This document shows positions 17,030 through 28,466 of a DNA stretch of 64,000 bases, piece after piece; the first letter of the stretch is position 1, and the number at the start of each line of letters is the position of its first letter. Source of the stretch: Pseudomonas neustonica (lineage in GTDB: Bacteria > Pseudomonadota > Gammaproteobacteria > Pseudomonadales > Pseudomonadaceae); the NCBI RefSeq assembly GCF_003797945.1, contig NZ_RKKU01000008.1, positions 62,001 to 126,000 of the forward strand. Direction: 5' to 3'. Both the position numbers and the translations under genes were made by a program. The notes under the pieces were generated by a model. It ran no database searches, was not told where the DNA came from, and saw only the letters and a list, made by a program, of their open reading frames with translations.

Positions 17030-17059
17030 TTGACCTAAGGGTTTCCTTAGTGGTAGTGT
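17030..17059 (+). promoter_or_regulatory. Candidate metal-responsive promoter of the czc operon (MerR-like layout)
   Basis: A -35 hexamer TTGACC (17030-17035) is followed by a dyad CTAAGG-GTTT-CCTTAG (17035-17050) and a possible -10 TAGTGT (17054-17059), spacer 18 bp. A dyad filling the spacer next to TTGACC is the layout of MerR-family metal promoters. The first gene of the operon starts 33 bp after it. The element has no merR-type gene, so the regulator would be elsewhere or of another family. Confidence 0.5.
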
Positions 17060-17092
17060 CCCGGCCTTAGTTTGGAGAGTCTGTCCGCTTTG

Positions 17093-17455
17093 ATGAAGAA
17101 TCGTTGGGTAACAATCGTTTTAGCACTGGTGATTGCTCTGCAGTCACTGGCGGCTATTGGCGATACAAACCAACCTCATTATTCCACGACGCCTCATCAT
17201 GATCACGAGCACTCTCAGGAAGTGGCCGTAATTGACTTTAGCGCTCTGGGTACAGAGTCGTCTTCCTTCTTGTCTGACTCTTCACCGGACCACTCGTCGG
17301 ACCATAGCCATCAAAACCATGCCCACTTTCACGTAGTGCTGGTGAGCGTGGCAACGGATATTGTCATTTCGGCAGGCGGTCAGCTTCTGTCCGCCTACCA
17401 AGCCAGCCATAATTCCGTCACGTCACCCTCTTTGTTCCGCCCTCCTATCGCATAA
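17093..17455 (+). CDS. Small His-rich exported protein at the head of the czc operon (CzcI-like position)
   Basis: About 120 residues, starting at ATG 17093 (MKNRWVTIVLALVIALQSLAA), which opens a clear signal peptide; an earlier TTG at 17072 is less likely. The mature part is rich in His and Asp/Ser (TTPHHDHEHSQE, then DHSSDHSHQNHAHFH), which suits periplasmic metal binding. The C-terminus ends SLFRPPIA. In czc loci a small exported protein called CzcI often precedes czcCBA and ends in a similar Arg-Pro motif; length, position and His content match, but the sequence resemblance is modest. The gene probably shares the promoter at 17030 with czcC, 60 bp downstream. Confidence 0.7.
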   Translation: MKNRWVTIVLALVIALQSLAAIGDTNQPHYSTTPHHDHEHSQEVAVIDFSALGTESSSFLSDSSPDHSSDHSHQNHAHFHVVLVSVATDIVISAGGQLLSAYQASHNSVTSPSLFRPPIA

Positions 17456-17515
17456 TCCTACGATCTATCCCGCTCGGGACACACTTACCATTTAGATCTT
17501 CGTAGGAGAAGCTCC

Positions 17516-18817
17516 ATGCTTTTTTGCAAGCCCATGGAAACTGGGCGGCGTTTACAGCCGCGCCAGAGCTATTTTCAAATATTGTTTCTGTTCACATTGG
17601 TGTTCAACGTTACCACTACTCACGCTGAAGAGAGGCCCATCAGCCTTGCCGACGCGCTGTCCCGAACAATGGCGCAAAACCCCAGTCTGCAGGTGTTTGA
17701 CTTTCGACTGCAGGGGCTCGAGGGACGCCGACTGTCAGCCGATCAGGCACCGGCCTATGTGGCGGGGCTGGAGGTGGAAAATGTCCTCGGTAGTGGTGAC
17801 CTTAGGGGGGCTGACAGGGCCGAATACACCTTGTCGCTTTCTTCGGTCATTGAATTGGGAAGCAAGCGTCAGGCTCGTACTGGCGTTGTGAACTCCCGAT
17901 ATGACCTCGTAAAGGCCGAACGGGAAGCCAAGACTCTGGAACTTTTGGGCGAGGTGACGCAACGCTATGTCGCCACTCTGGCTCTGCAGAAAAAGCTCGA
18001 TTTATCCGCTCAGGCCATGGCGTTGAGCGAGACAACCCTGAACACAGTTACCCAACGCGCCAAACAGGGCGCTGCACCTGAAGCCGAAGTTTTACGCGCC
18101 AAGGCGGCTCTTGCCCAAAGCCAGCTCGCCCACGACGCTCTGCAAACCGAGTACGAGAAGCGGAAAGTGGCACTGGCCTCACTGTGGGGGGAAACACGGG
18201 TGGATTTTCAGCGGTTGCAGGGCGACCTGTTCCGGTTTGAGCCTAGCGAGCGGTTCGAGGTGCTCTACCAGCAAGCGCGGGAGAGCCCAATGATTCGAGT
18301 CTATGCCAGCGAGCGGCGTATGCGCGAGGCTGAGATCCGCCTGGCACGAAGCCAATCGGAAAGTGACATTCGCTGGCAGCTTGGTGCTCGTCGTTTCGAG
18401 GAGTCGGGTGAAGCTGCGCTGGTGGCGGGAATATCCGTGCCGCTGTTTTCCGGATCTCGAAACCGGGGTGAGGTGCAATCGGCCATGGCGGCACGCAATG
18501 AGGTGGAGTACCGCCAACAGAGCGCGCTACTGAAACTCCACTCCCTCTTGTTCGAGGCTTTTCATACCCGTCAACAAAACATTGATGCGGTTGAGCGGCT
18601 GCGCTCCACTGTCCTGCCCGATCTCACGAAAGCCCTCGAGCTTACCCAAAAAGCCTATGAGCGCGGCCGCTACAGCTATGTTGAGTGGACCGCCGCACAG
18701 CGTGAACTGCTTTCGGCCCGCGAGGCACTCGTCGAAGCAGCCGCAACGGCGCTGCTCAATCAAGCTCTTATCGAACAGCTCACGGCGCAGCCCATGACTC
18801 AAGGCCACGCCCGCTAA
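17516..18817 (+). CDS. czcC: Outer membrane channel of the CzcCBA cation efflux pump
   Basis: A 433-residue TolC-family outer membrane factor. After an exported N-terminus (FQILFLFTLVFNVTTTHAEE) come two outer-membrane-efflux repeats (about 45-220 and 240-425) with long helices such as LLGEVTQRYVATLALQKKLDL and the turn PEAEVLRAKAALAQSQ. It forms the exit duct that docks on the inner-membrane pump CzcA through CzcB. GTAGGAGAA precedes the ATG at 17516. czcB follows after 22 bp. It is called CzcC from its operon position and from the HME1-type CzcA; CusC-like proteins are similar in sequence. Confidence 0.88.
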   Translation: MLFCKPMETGRRLQPRQSYFQILFLFTLVFNVTTTHAEERPISLADALSRTMAQNPSLQVFDFRLQGLEGRRLSADQAPAYVAGLEVENVLGSGDLRGADRAEYTLSLSSVIELGSKRQARTGVVNSRYDLVKAEREAKTLELLGEVTQRYVATLALQKKLDLSAQAMALSETTLNTVTQRAKQGAAPEAEVLRAKAALAQSQLAHDALQTEYEKRKVALASLWGETRVDFQRLQGDLFRFEPSERFEVLYQQARESPMIRVYASERRMREAEIRLARSQSESDIRWQLGARRFEESGEAALVAGISVPLFSGSRNRGEVQSAMAARNEVEYRQQSALLKLHSLLFEAFHTRQQNIDAVERLRSTVLPDLTKALELTQKAYERGRYSYVEWTAAQRELLSAREALVEAAATALLNQALIEQLTAQPMTQGHAR

Positions 18818-18839
18818 CCAAACACAGGATTATTGAACC

Positions 18840-23194
<4,355 letters not shown>

Positions 23195-23521
23195 CGAACC
23201 AGCAGGCTCCGGGCACGCCTGGAGCCTGTTTCCGCAAGGAAACCCTGACGGGCGCAGCACAACTGTGGGCGCGCCCGCCACTCAATTCCATAATCACATG
23301 TGATTACTTCGATCACCTCCAAAAAAATTGAAGGTATTATGCTTAAACTCCTACCTGAATCAGTGACTCCGCTCGAATATAGCACCCTGAGCCTTGGTTG
23401 GCTCACGCCTAACTCATTTTTGAAGCCAGTTTGGTTGTGTTGAGAGCACGGTCGTCATTCTACCGATTGTAACGGCTGCAAACCGGCCCTGCTTTGATTA
23501 AATATCGATCAAATTGTGATT
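23195..23521. other. Gap between czcA and the IS1380-family insertion
   Basis: No convincing gene. A 7-bp GC-rich stem (AGGCTCC with GGAGCCT, about 23203-23228) lies soon after the czcA stop and could end transcription, though only a weak T-rich stretch follows. The rest is probably the remnant of the spacer that joined czcA to the hupE-like gene before the insertion. Confidence 0.5.
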
Positions 23522-24983
23522 CTCAGGCACGGGCGATCTGCCCAACAAGATGATCGGGGTGAGATCAAGCAACGAATCGATCTGAGTTGTCTACCCGGGA
23601 GACGAAAGGCCTCGATAGAGGTCACGATAAACGACAAAACCCGGGCAATGGCGGCCAAAGCGCAGGAACCGTTGCCTACTGCTGTGGATCAGGCGACAGG
23701 CCATGTACATCAGCTCCTGCATCACGGTCCTCAGGCGGCGGCGTTTGGCCGGGTGGCGCACAGGTGCATCCGGGCCGGTGAGCCTCAGTCCCATCCAGCG
23801 CAGTACGTTGTAGCCCAGCGTTGCAAATGCCATCACCAAGTTGTTGGTGGCGAACTTGCCAGAAGGCAAGCGCTCCAGATCCAGATCGGTTTTGAACTCA
23901 CTGTGGAACTGCTCACTGGTGGCATGATCGCAATACAAGTCTATAACCTGCTGGTTGCTGGCAACACTCACTGGCAGTGATGTCACCCAGCCTTCCAGAC
24001 TGACTTCCGGTTCCAGATATAACTGGCCCTGCGCATCACTGGTGCGAACCGTCACTTTGACGACCCGGCGAATGCCGGGTTCGTCCGGTAGTTCTTCCGA
24101 CAGAACCGCTTCCATTTTGCCGCAGCGGCCCAGCGTCCAGACTTGCTGCTCCTGAGCTTTGTCAGCCCAGACCAGAGGGTCTTGTTTACGAGGATTCCAC
24201 TTGATCAGGAAATCCACTTGTTCTTGCTGACTCAGAAAATCCCGGTTGTCGCGGGCATCGTGGGCACTGTCCAGACGCAGCAGGATGGGCGAACCAGTCA
24301 GTGACCGGGCCCGGGGTAAGACGCGTTTCAACGTTTCCAAAAAACCGTTATTGGCGTGTTGGCTGCCGGGGCGCAGTTCACACCCTAGACACCAGCCTTC
24401 CTGACCAAGGTAAGCAGCAATGGGCGCATAGCCGTCGTGCCCCTTGTAGGTGTAACTGACGCCTTCCTTGTTCGTCTGACTGTTATCCATAGGGAAAACG
24501 TCCATGTCCAAGGCCACATGCCCCATTTTCAGGGGAGAAACTGGGGCTTCGACGGACTTCAAAAACTCACAGCTGGCATCCTCCAATAAGGGCGTGAGCG
24601 CCTGGGCATCTTCATCAAATCGCTGCCGTAATCGGGCCGAGGAGGGCGATTGTTTAATCCCCATAGCGTCTTTAAAAAAGGGATCTGTACGCGCTGACTC
24701 CACGGCCTCGAAATCGCTCTTGCCGAGCGTGATCAAGCCCAGATAGGTCCGGATCAGGTCGATGTTCGGAATACCGTGACGCTTGACCACGGTGCGGGCG
24801 GTTTGGGGCAGCGACGTGTGCCGATTCAGGCAGTGGCCCACCAGAGCCAGCCCGCCGTGGGGAGTGTAGACTTCGGTCTTTGATTGCTGGAGGGTGAAGG
24901 TACGCATGGGCCGATGCACTGACTGGGTGAATGGATGTCAGGTGCGATTATACTGCTTCAGGCCTTGCGGTTGCAGGTCTGGG
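23522..24983 (-). mobile_element. IS1380-family insertion sequence (ends tentative)
   Basis: A single transposase gene fills this stretch. I place the ends by a possible 4-bp duplication GATT (23518-23521 and 24984-24987) and weak end similarity (CTCAGGCACG at the left against CCCAGACCTG read inward from the right, 6 of 10). This gives 1462 bp, slightly short for the family, so the limits may be off by tens of bases. It separates czcA from the hupE-like gene and reads against both. Confidence 0.55.
23591..24919 (-). CDS. IS1380-family transposase
   Basis: A 442-residue DDE transposase of the IS1380 (DDE_Tnp_1-like) group. Recognisable parts are the N-terminal TPHGGLALVGHCLNRH, the first acidic block VALDMDVFPMDNSQTNKEGVSYTYKGHDGYAPI, then ILLRLDSAHDARDN, and the late YCDHATSEQFHSEFKTDLDLERLPSGKF carrying the catalytic Glu, followed by the family's ALGYNVLRWMG-like segment. 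The frame is complete, so the insertion may still be active. An internal ATG four codons in (MRTFTLQQSKTEV) may be the true start. Confidence 0.92.
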   Translation of the reverse strand: MHRPMRTFTLQQSKTEVYTPHGGLALVGHCLNRHTSLPQTARTVVKRHGIPNIDLIRTYLGLITLGKSDFEAVESARTDPFFKDAMGIKQSPSSARLRQRFDEDAQALTPLLEDASCEFLKSVEAPVSPLKMGHVALDMDVFPMDNSQTNKEGVSYTYKGHDGYAPIAAYLGQEGWCLGCELRPGSQHANNGFLETLKRVLPRARSLTGSPILLRLDSAHDARDNRDFLSQQEQVDFLIKWNPRKQDPLVWADKAQEQQVWTLGRCGKMEAVLSEELPDEPGIRRVVKVTVRTSDAQGQLYLEPEVSLEGWVTSLPVSVASNQQVIDLYCDHATSEQFHSEFKTDLDLERLPSGKFATNNLVMAFATLGYNVLRWMGLRLTGPDAPVRHPAKRRRLRTVMQELMYMACRLIHSSRQRFLRFGRHCPGFVVYRDLYRGLSSPG

Positions 24984-24999
24984 GATTAAATTAGACCGT

Positions 25000-25881
25000 G
25001 TGAAGTCACGGATTCAGGTCCTAATTATCATCATTACGTCCCTTGCCAGTGTTGCGGCCTGGGCGCATGGCATGTCGGCGGAAGACCAAGCCCGGATACT
25101 CAATGCGGGCTACCTGGAATACATTCGGCTTGGCGCCACCCATATGCTTAGCGGCTATGATCATTTGCTGTTTCTGTTCGGTGTTATGTTCTTTTTGACG
25201 CGCTTTAGCGAGATCATCAAGTTCATCACCGCCTTCACCATCGGTCATTCCATTACCCTGGTGTTCGCCACACTGTTCGGAATTACCGCCAATTACTACC
25301 TGATTGATGCGGTGATTGCGCTGACCGTCTGTTACAAAGCCTTCGACAACCTCGGCGGCTTTCAGAAACACTTGCAAATGAAATCCCCGAACCTGACCTG
25401 GATGGTGTTTGCCTTTGGTTTGATCCACGGGTTTGGCCTGTCCACTCGGCTTCAGCAGTTGCCGCTGGGCGACGATGGTCTGGTGTTCAAAATATTATCG
25501 TTCAATGTCGGCGTCGAAGTGGGACAGATTGTGGCTTTGAGCATCATGCTGGCCGTGCTTATGGTGTGGCGAAAAACCGCATCGTTTGAGCGCTTCAGCA
25601 AAGCTTCCAACGTGGGGCTGATGCTTGCCGGTGGTCTGTTGCTGCTGATGCAGTTACATGGGTTTCAGCACACGCAGTACCCGGATGATTTTCCGCTCAA
25701 CCGGGATGATCACCAACATACCCACGAAGACATGGCGGATAAAAAAGCACCGCTATCGAGCTACCCAAGACGCCTCGAATTACGAGGGCCATCCGCCGAC
25801 ACAGAGGGCGAAGAGCCGGCTGAACAAGCCAGTGAACCTGAAGTCCATCGCCACGAGGACGGTGAACCCCACTCCCATTAA
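25000..25881 (+). CDS. HupE/UreJ-2 family membrane protein
   Basis: About 293 residues of the HupE/UreJ_2 type. The motif YIRLGATHMLSGYDHLLFLFGVMFFL, then FTIGHSITL and FGLIHGFGLS, place it in a family proposed to move Ni or Co; seven membrane helices fit. The C-terminal tail is long and rich in His and acidic residues (DDHQHTHEDM, VHRHEDGEPHSH). I favour the GTG at 25000 because it opens a signal-like segment (VKSRIQVLIIIITSLASVAAWAHG); a frame from 24931 would begin inside the IS. The IS ends only about 16 bp before this start, so the original leader is probably lost. It likely belonged to the czc operon. Confidence 0.78.
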   Translation: MKSRIQVLIIIITSLASVAAWAHGMSAEDQARILNAGYLEYIRLGATHMLSGYDHLLFLFGVMFFLTRFSEIIKFITAFTIGHSITLVFATLFGITANYYLIDAVIALTVCYKAFDNLGGFQKHLQMKSPNLTWMVFAFGLIHGFGLSTRLQQLPLGDDGLVFKILSFNVGVEVGQIVALSIMLAVLMVWRKTASFERFSKASNVGLMLAGGLLLLMQLHGFQHTQYPDDFPLNRDDHQHTHEDMADKKAPLSSYPRRLELRGPSADTEGEEPAEQASEPEVHRHEDGEPHSH

Positions 25882-25906
25882 TCATATTAAACTTCGAGGA
25901 ACCCTT

Positions 25907-26257
25907 ATGAAGCTCTTTACTGCCATTTTCACACTTGTTTTATTGGTCGGATCTCAACAGGTGCTTGCACACAGTGACCATGCCCATAAGTCGATTTCAG
26001 AAAAATCGGCGCTTGAGCGTGGCAGAGCGGCAACTATGCAACTAACCGAAAAAGACGCAGGCTTAGGCTTCGGAAAGCTTCCCGAAAGCTGGGAGGTAGT
26101 TCCTGAAGACGCCGTAAAAATCCATAAGAAAGGCAGCGGTTATTTCATCGTATCGGTCACCAATCGGGCTGAAGCTCAAACACTTTACGTGCTCCTATCG
26201 AGTGACGGGGGAGTTTACGATGTAAATTTTACGGGTGAATTCGACGGTTTGGAGTAG
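25907..26257 (+). CDS. Small exported protein, DUF6488-like
   Basis: A 116-residue protein with a signal peptide (MKLFTAIFTLVLLVGSQQVLA) and a mature N-terminus HSDHAHKS that could bind metal. The middle (LPESWEVVPEDAVKIHKKGSGYFIVSVTNR) and the end (GGVYDVNFTGEFDGLE) resemble DUF6488 proteins found in metal loci; I know of no tested function. The ATG at 25907 has GAGGAA upstream, 25 bp after the hupE-like gene. I suggest a periplasmic metal-binding or sensing role from context only. Confidence 0.65.
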   Translation: MKLFTAIFTLVLLVGSQQVLAHSDHAHKSISEKSALERGRAATMQLTEKDAGLGFGKLPESWEVVPEDAVKIHKKGSGYFIVSVTNRAEAQTLYVLLSSDGGVYDVNFTGEFDGLE

Positions 26258-26264
26258 AGCATAC

Positions 26265-26624
26265 ATGACATGGCATTGGATCATAACCAAATATCTGATT
26301 ACCGCCGCCGTCGTGGTAGTGGTTTCCGAGGTCGCCAAACGCAGCGACAAGCTGGGCGCTTTGGTTGCGGCATTACCGTTGGTGACGATTCTGGCGCTGA
26401 TTTGGTTGCACGTAGAAACGCACTCGACAGAAAAAGTGGCGAATCACGCTTGGTATACGTTCTGGTACGTGGTGCCGACACTTCCGATGTTTTTAATATT
26501 TCCGACGTTGCTGCCCCGAATCGGCTTTTGGCCTACGCTGTTAGCCAGTGCTTTGGTGACCGCAGCCTGTTTTTGGCTATTTTCGTTACTGGTTGGGCAG
26601 CTTGGCATTGAATTGAAGCCGTAG
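26265..26624 (+). CDS. DUF3147-like small membrane protein
   Basis: A 119-residue protein with four hydrophobic helices (LITAAVVVVVSEVAKR, ALPLVTILALIWLHV, WYVVPTLPMFLIFPTLLPR, ALVTAACFWLFSLLVG), the pattern of DUF3147. Function unknown. I chose the ATG at 26265 (MTWHWIITKYL), 7 bp after the previous stop. With the two genes before it, it forms a three-gene cassette attached to the czc operon, which suggests a shared role in metal handling. Confidence 0.65.
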   Translation: MTWHWIITKYLITAAVVVVVSEVAKRSDKLGALVAALPLVTILALIWLHVETHSTEKVANHAWYTFWYVVPTLPMFLIFPTLLPRIGFWPTLLASALVTAACFWLFSLLVGQLGIELKP

Positions 26625-27022
26625 GGAGTGTTACCAGCGTTTTTGTCGAACGAACATCCGCAAAACGGGGCGAGTGTAACGCTGGCCTCGTTCGCGGTTC
26701 CCGTAGTGTGGGCACAATTCAGAGCGGTGCAAGACACTTTTGAGTTATTCCCTTGAGTACAATCGAAAAGAGCTGTCCTAATTGACAGAGCCGCTGTAGC
26801 GTCAATTCGACAATTACGTCCAGTTTGGCCTCTTGCAACGTGTCTAAATAGACTCCATCTGTACGCATTTTGGCGTCGAGCTGAAGAAAATTCACCCTAA
26901 CATAAGATAATCTATTATTATCCTGTGTCATATCTAAGCTATACAAAGTCTAAAGCACGAGCTAAAATCGTATGTATATACATAGTGCGTAATACAGTAC
27001 GAAATAAGCAGGAGGGAATTCC
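26625..27022. other. Intergenic region upstream of the KfrA-like gene
   Basis: No convincing gene. A weak frame of about 70 residues on the minus strand (26719-26931) has no ribosome site and no family likeness. A perfect 14-bp palindrome TATGTATATACATA (26971-26984) and GATAAT/ATTATC half-sites (near 26906-26922) lie just upstream of the KfrA-like gene and could be operators, or part of a recombination site. A good AGGAGG precedes the ATG at 27023. Confidence 0.5.
26971..26984. promoter_or_regulatory. 14-bp palindrome, candidate KfrA-like operator
   Basis: TATGTATATACATA is a perfect palindrome 39 bp upstream of the KfrA-like start. KfrA-type proteins repress their own promoters, so autoregulation is plausible. 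Confidence 0.45.
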
Positions 27023-28042
27023 ATGGCACGTGGCGGTATCAACAAAGCACTGGTGACCAGGGCCCATCAGGCCGTTCTAGCCAGGGGGGAAAACCCCTCC
27101 ATTGACGCGATACGTATAGAGCTCGGTAATACCGGCTCCAAATCAACGATTCATCGCTATCTCAAAGAGCTGGAGGAGGAGGCGTCCACCAGACTCGACG
27201 ATGAGGCCCTATTGAGCCAGCCCATTAAGGACCTCATTGCGCGCCTGGCATCGCGCCTTCAGGAAGAGGCCCACGGCATCGTCGAAGAGAGTAAAAGCCG
27301 CTATGAACACCAGATCAAAGAGCTCTCTGACCGCTGCACCGCGCTCACTCAAGAGGCTGGCCAGCTGGGCGATCAGCAGAAAGTGTTGGAATCGCGCCTT
27401 GATGAGACGAGTGCGCAACTGGCTGCCAAATCCGCAGCCTGCGATGCCTTAGATAAACAACTCAACGAGGCGGGTCAGCGCGAGGCCAGCACGACGGCGC
27501 TGCTCAAGGAAAAGCAGGCTCATATCGAATCCCTTGAGGAAAAGCACCGTCACAGCCGGGAGGCACTGGAGCATTATCGTGAATCGGTGAAAGAGCAGAG
27601 GGATCAGGATCAGCGCCGGCATGAGCAACAAATTCAGCAGCTTCAGGCCGAGATTCGCACGTTAAACCAGACAATCTCCGTCAAGCAGGGCGACCTGACC
27701 CAGCTCAACAAGGATAACGCGCGCCTGGTGAGCGAGTTGGGCGCTGCGCGCAAAGCAACACAGGACCTCGAATCGAAGCTTAATCGGACTGACGCGAAGC
27801 TTGAAGATGCCAATAAGCAATTGCAAACCCAGACGACGGATCTGCAGCAGTACGCCGACAGCGCTCAGCGCCAGGCCTCGCAAATTGATGAGCTGACGCA
27901 ACGCCTTGAATCGGCGCAAAGCAAGGTGCAAGATTTTACCGTCAGCCAGGCCAAACTGGAGACTGAGCTATCGGTTAAGAACGATATGATTGAGCGCCTA
28001 ATGGCTGAAAACCGGCGCCAATATGACGCACCGGCTACGTAA
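27023..28042 (+). CDS. KfrA-like coiled-coil DNA-binding protein (TnpT-like candidate)
   Basis: A 339-residue protein with an N-terminal KfrA-type helix-turn-helix domain (about 5-75: GGINKALVTRAHQAVLARGENPSIDAIRIELGNTGSKSTIHRYLKEL) and a very long coiled coil (about 85-330) rich in Gln, Glu and Lys. The end is a short conserved-looking tail LSVKNDMIERLMAENRRQ. KfrA is a plasmid-stability protein and repressor; in the Tn4651 group of Tn3 transposons a similar protein, TnpT, assists the TnpS tyrosine recombinase. As this element has a tyrosine recombinase but no serine resolvase, a TnpT-like role is likely. It sits alone at the opposite end from tnpA. Confidence 0.8.
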   Translation: MARGGINKALVTRAHQAVLARGENPSIDAIRIELGNTGSKSTIHRYLKELEEEASTRLDDEALLSQPIKDLIARLASRLQEEAHGIVEESKSRYEHQIKELSDRCTALTQEAGQLGDQQKVLESRLDETSAQLAAKSAACDALDKQLNEAGQREASTTALLKEKQAHIESLEEKHRHSREALEHYRESVKEQRDQDQRRHEQQIQQLQAEIRTLNQTISVKQGDLTQLNKDNARLVSELGAARKATQDLESKLNRTDAKLEDANKQLQTQTTDLQQYADSAQRQASQIDELTQRLESAQSKVQDFTVSQAKLETELSVKNDMIERLMAENRRQYDAPAT

Positions 28043-28340
28043 GCGGGAGGTGATCCAGAATTACTTATTGGCTGTCCCAGATTTTCCTTTGAAATCAATG
28101 AGATGCAGAGTTAGTGGCTGAATTTTACAGTTTTACCGACCGGCCTCAAACTGGAGGCGGAGCTATCGGTTAAGAACGAGATGATTGGGCGTCTAATGGC
28201 TGAAAAGCGGCGTCAACACGACAAACCAGCCACTTAAGGAACGGGGCTACAGAGCCTTACAAGGTTTTCAGTATTTCCACTTGCAATCAACGATATACAG
28301 AACATTCGGCTAAATTTAGCACTATTACCGGCCGCACCTC
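27934..28340 (+). repeat. Degenerate tandem repeat of about 195 bp covering the KfrA-like 3' end
   Basis: Unit A (27934-28130) spans the last 36 codons of the KfrA-like gene and its downstream spacer; unit B (from 28131) repeats it with many substitutions, and a third start (ACCGGCCGCACCTC, about 28325-28340) begins again. Offsets are 197 and about 192 bp. The coding part of A and B is clearly similar, the spacer less so. Confidence 0.8.
28131..28237 (+). pseudogene. Decayed second copy of the KfrA-like C-terminus
   Basis: This is the coding part of repeat unit B. It still reads LEAELSVKNEMIGRLMAEKRRQ and ends at its own TAA (28235-28237), but it has lost two bases near its left edge relative to unit A, has no start and no upstream part. 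It is a relic of a duplication or of replacement of one KfrA-like tail by another. Confidence 0.8.
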
Positions 28341-28365
28341 GTGAAGAGCGTAGGGGAAGGTATCA
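28238..28365. other. Non-coding spacer at the right end of the transposon
   Basis: Spacer part of repeat unit B and the start of unit C, then a strong Shine-Dalgarno-like AGGGGAAGG (28352-28360) directly before the ATG at 28366. I see no gene. Confidence 0.5.
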
Positions 28366-28426
28366 ATGAAAGATCAAGGGTTTCTGAATAGCGAAAATAT
28401 TTTTGTTATCAATAGCTTATCTCAAC

Positions 28427-28461
28427 TTTGGCGGATATTTCCAGAATCCCGTCCGACCCTC
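28427..28461 (-). repeat. Right terminal inverted repeat of the Tn3-family element
   Basis: Read inward from the right, it begins GAGGGTCGGACGGGATTC and ends TCCGCCAAA, matching the left end at 31 of 35 positions. It is also read as codons in the fused kinase frame. Confidence 0.95.
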
Positions 28462-28466
28462 GACTA
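28462..28466. repeat. Target site duplication GACTA, right copy
   Basis: Directly follows the right inverted repeat and equals the left copy at 10662-10666. Confidence 0.95.

Noticed and set aside
16869-17092. A yybP-ykoY manganese riboswitch before mntP
   Set aside because: The hairpins present do not show the conserved bases that I recall; needs a covariance search to decide.
26719-26946. A 75-codon frame on the minus strand upstream of the KfrA-like gene
   Set aside because: No ribosome site, TTG first start, no family likeness; kept only as a note in the intergenic entry.
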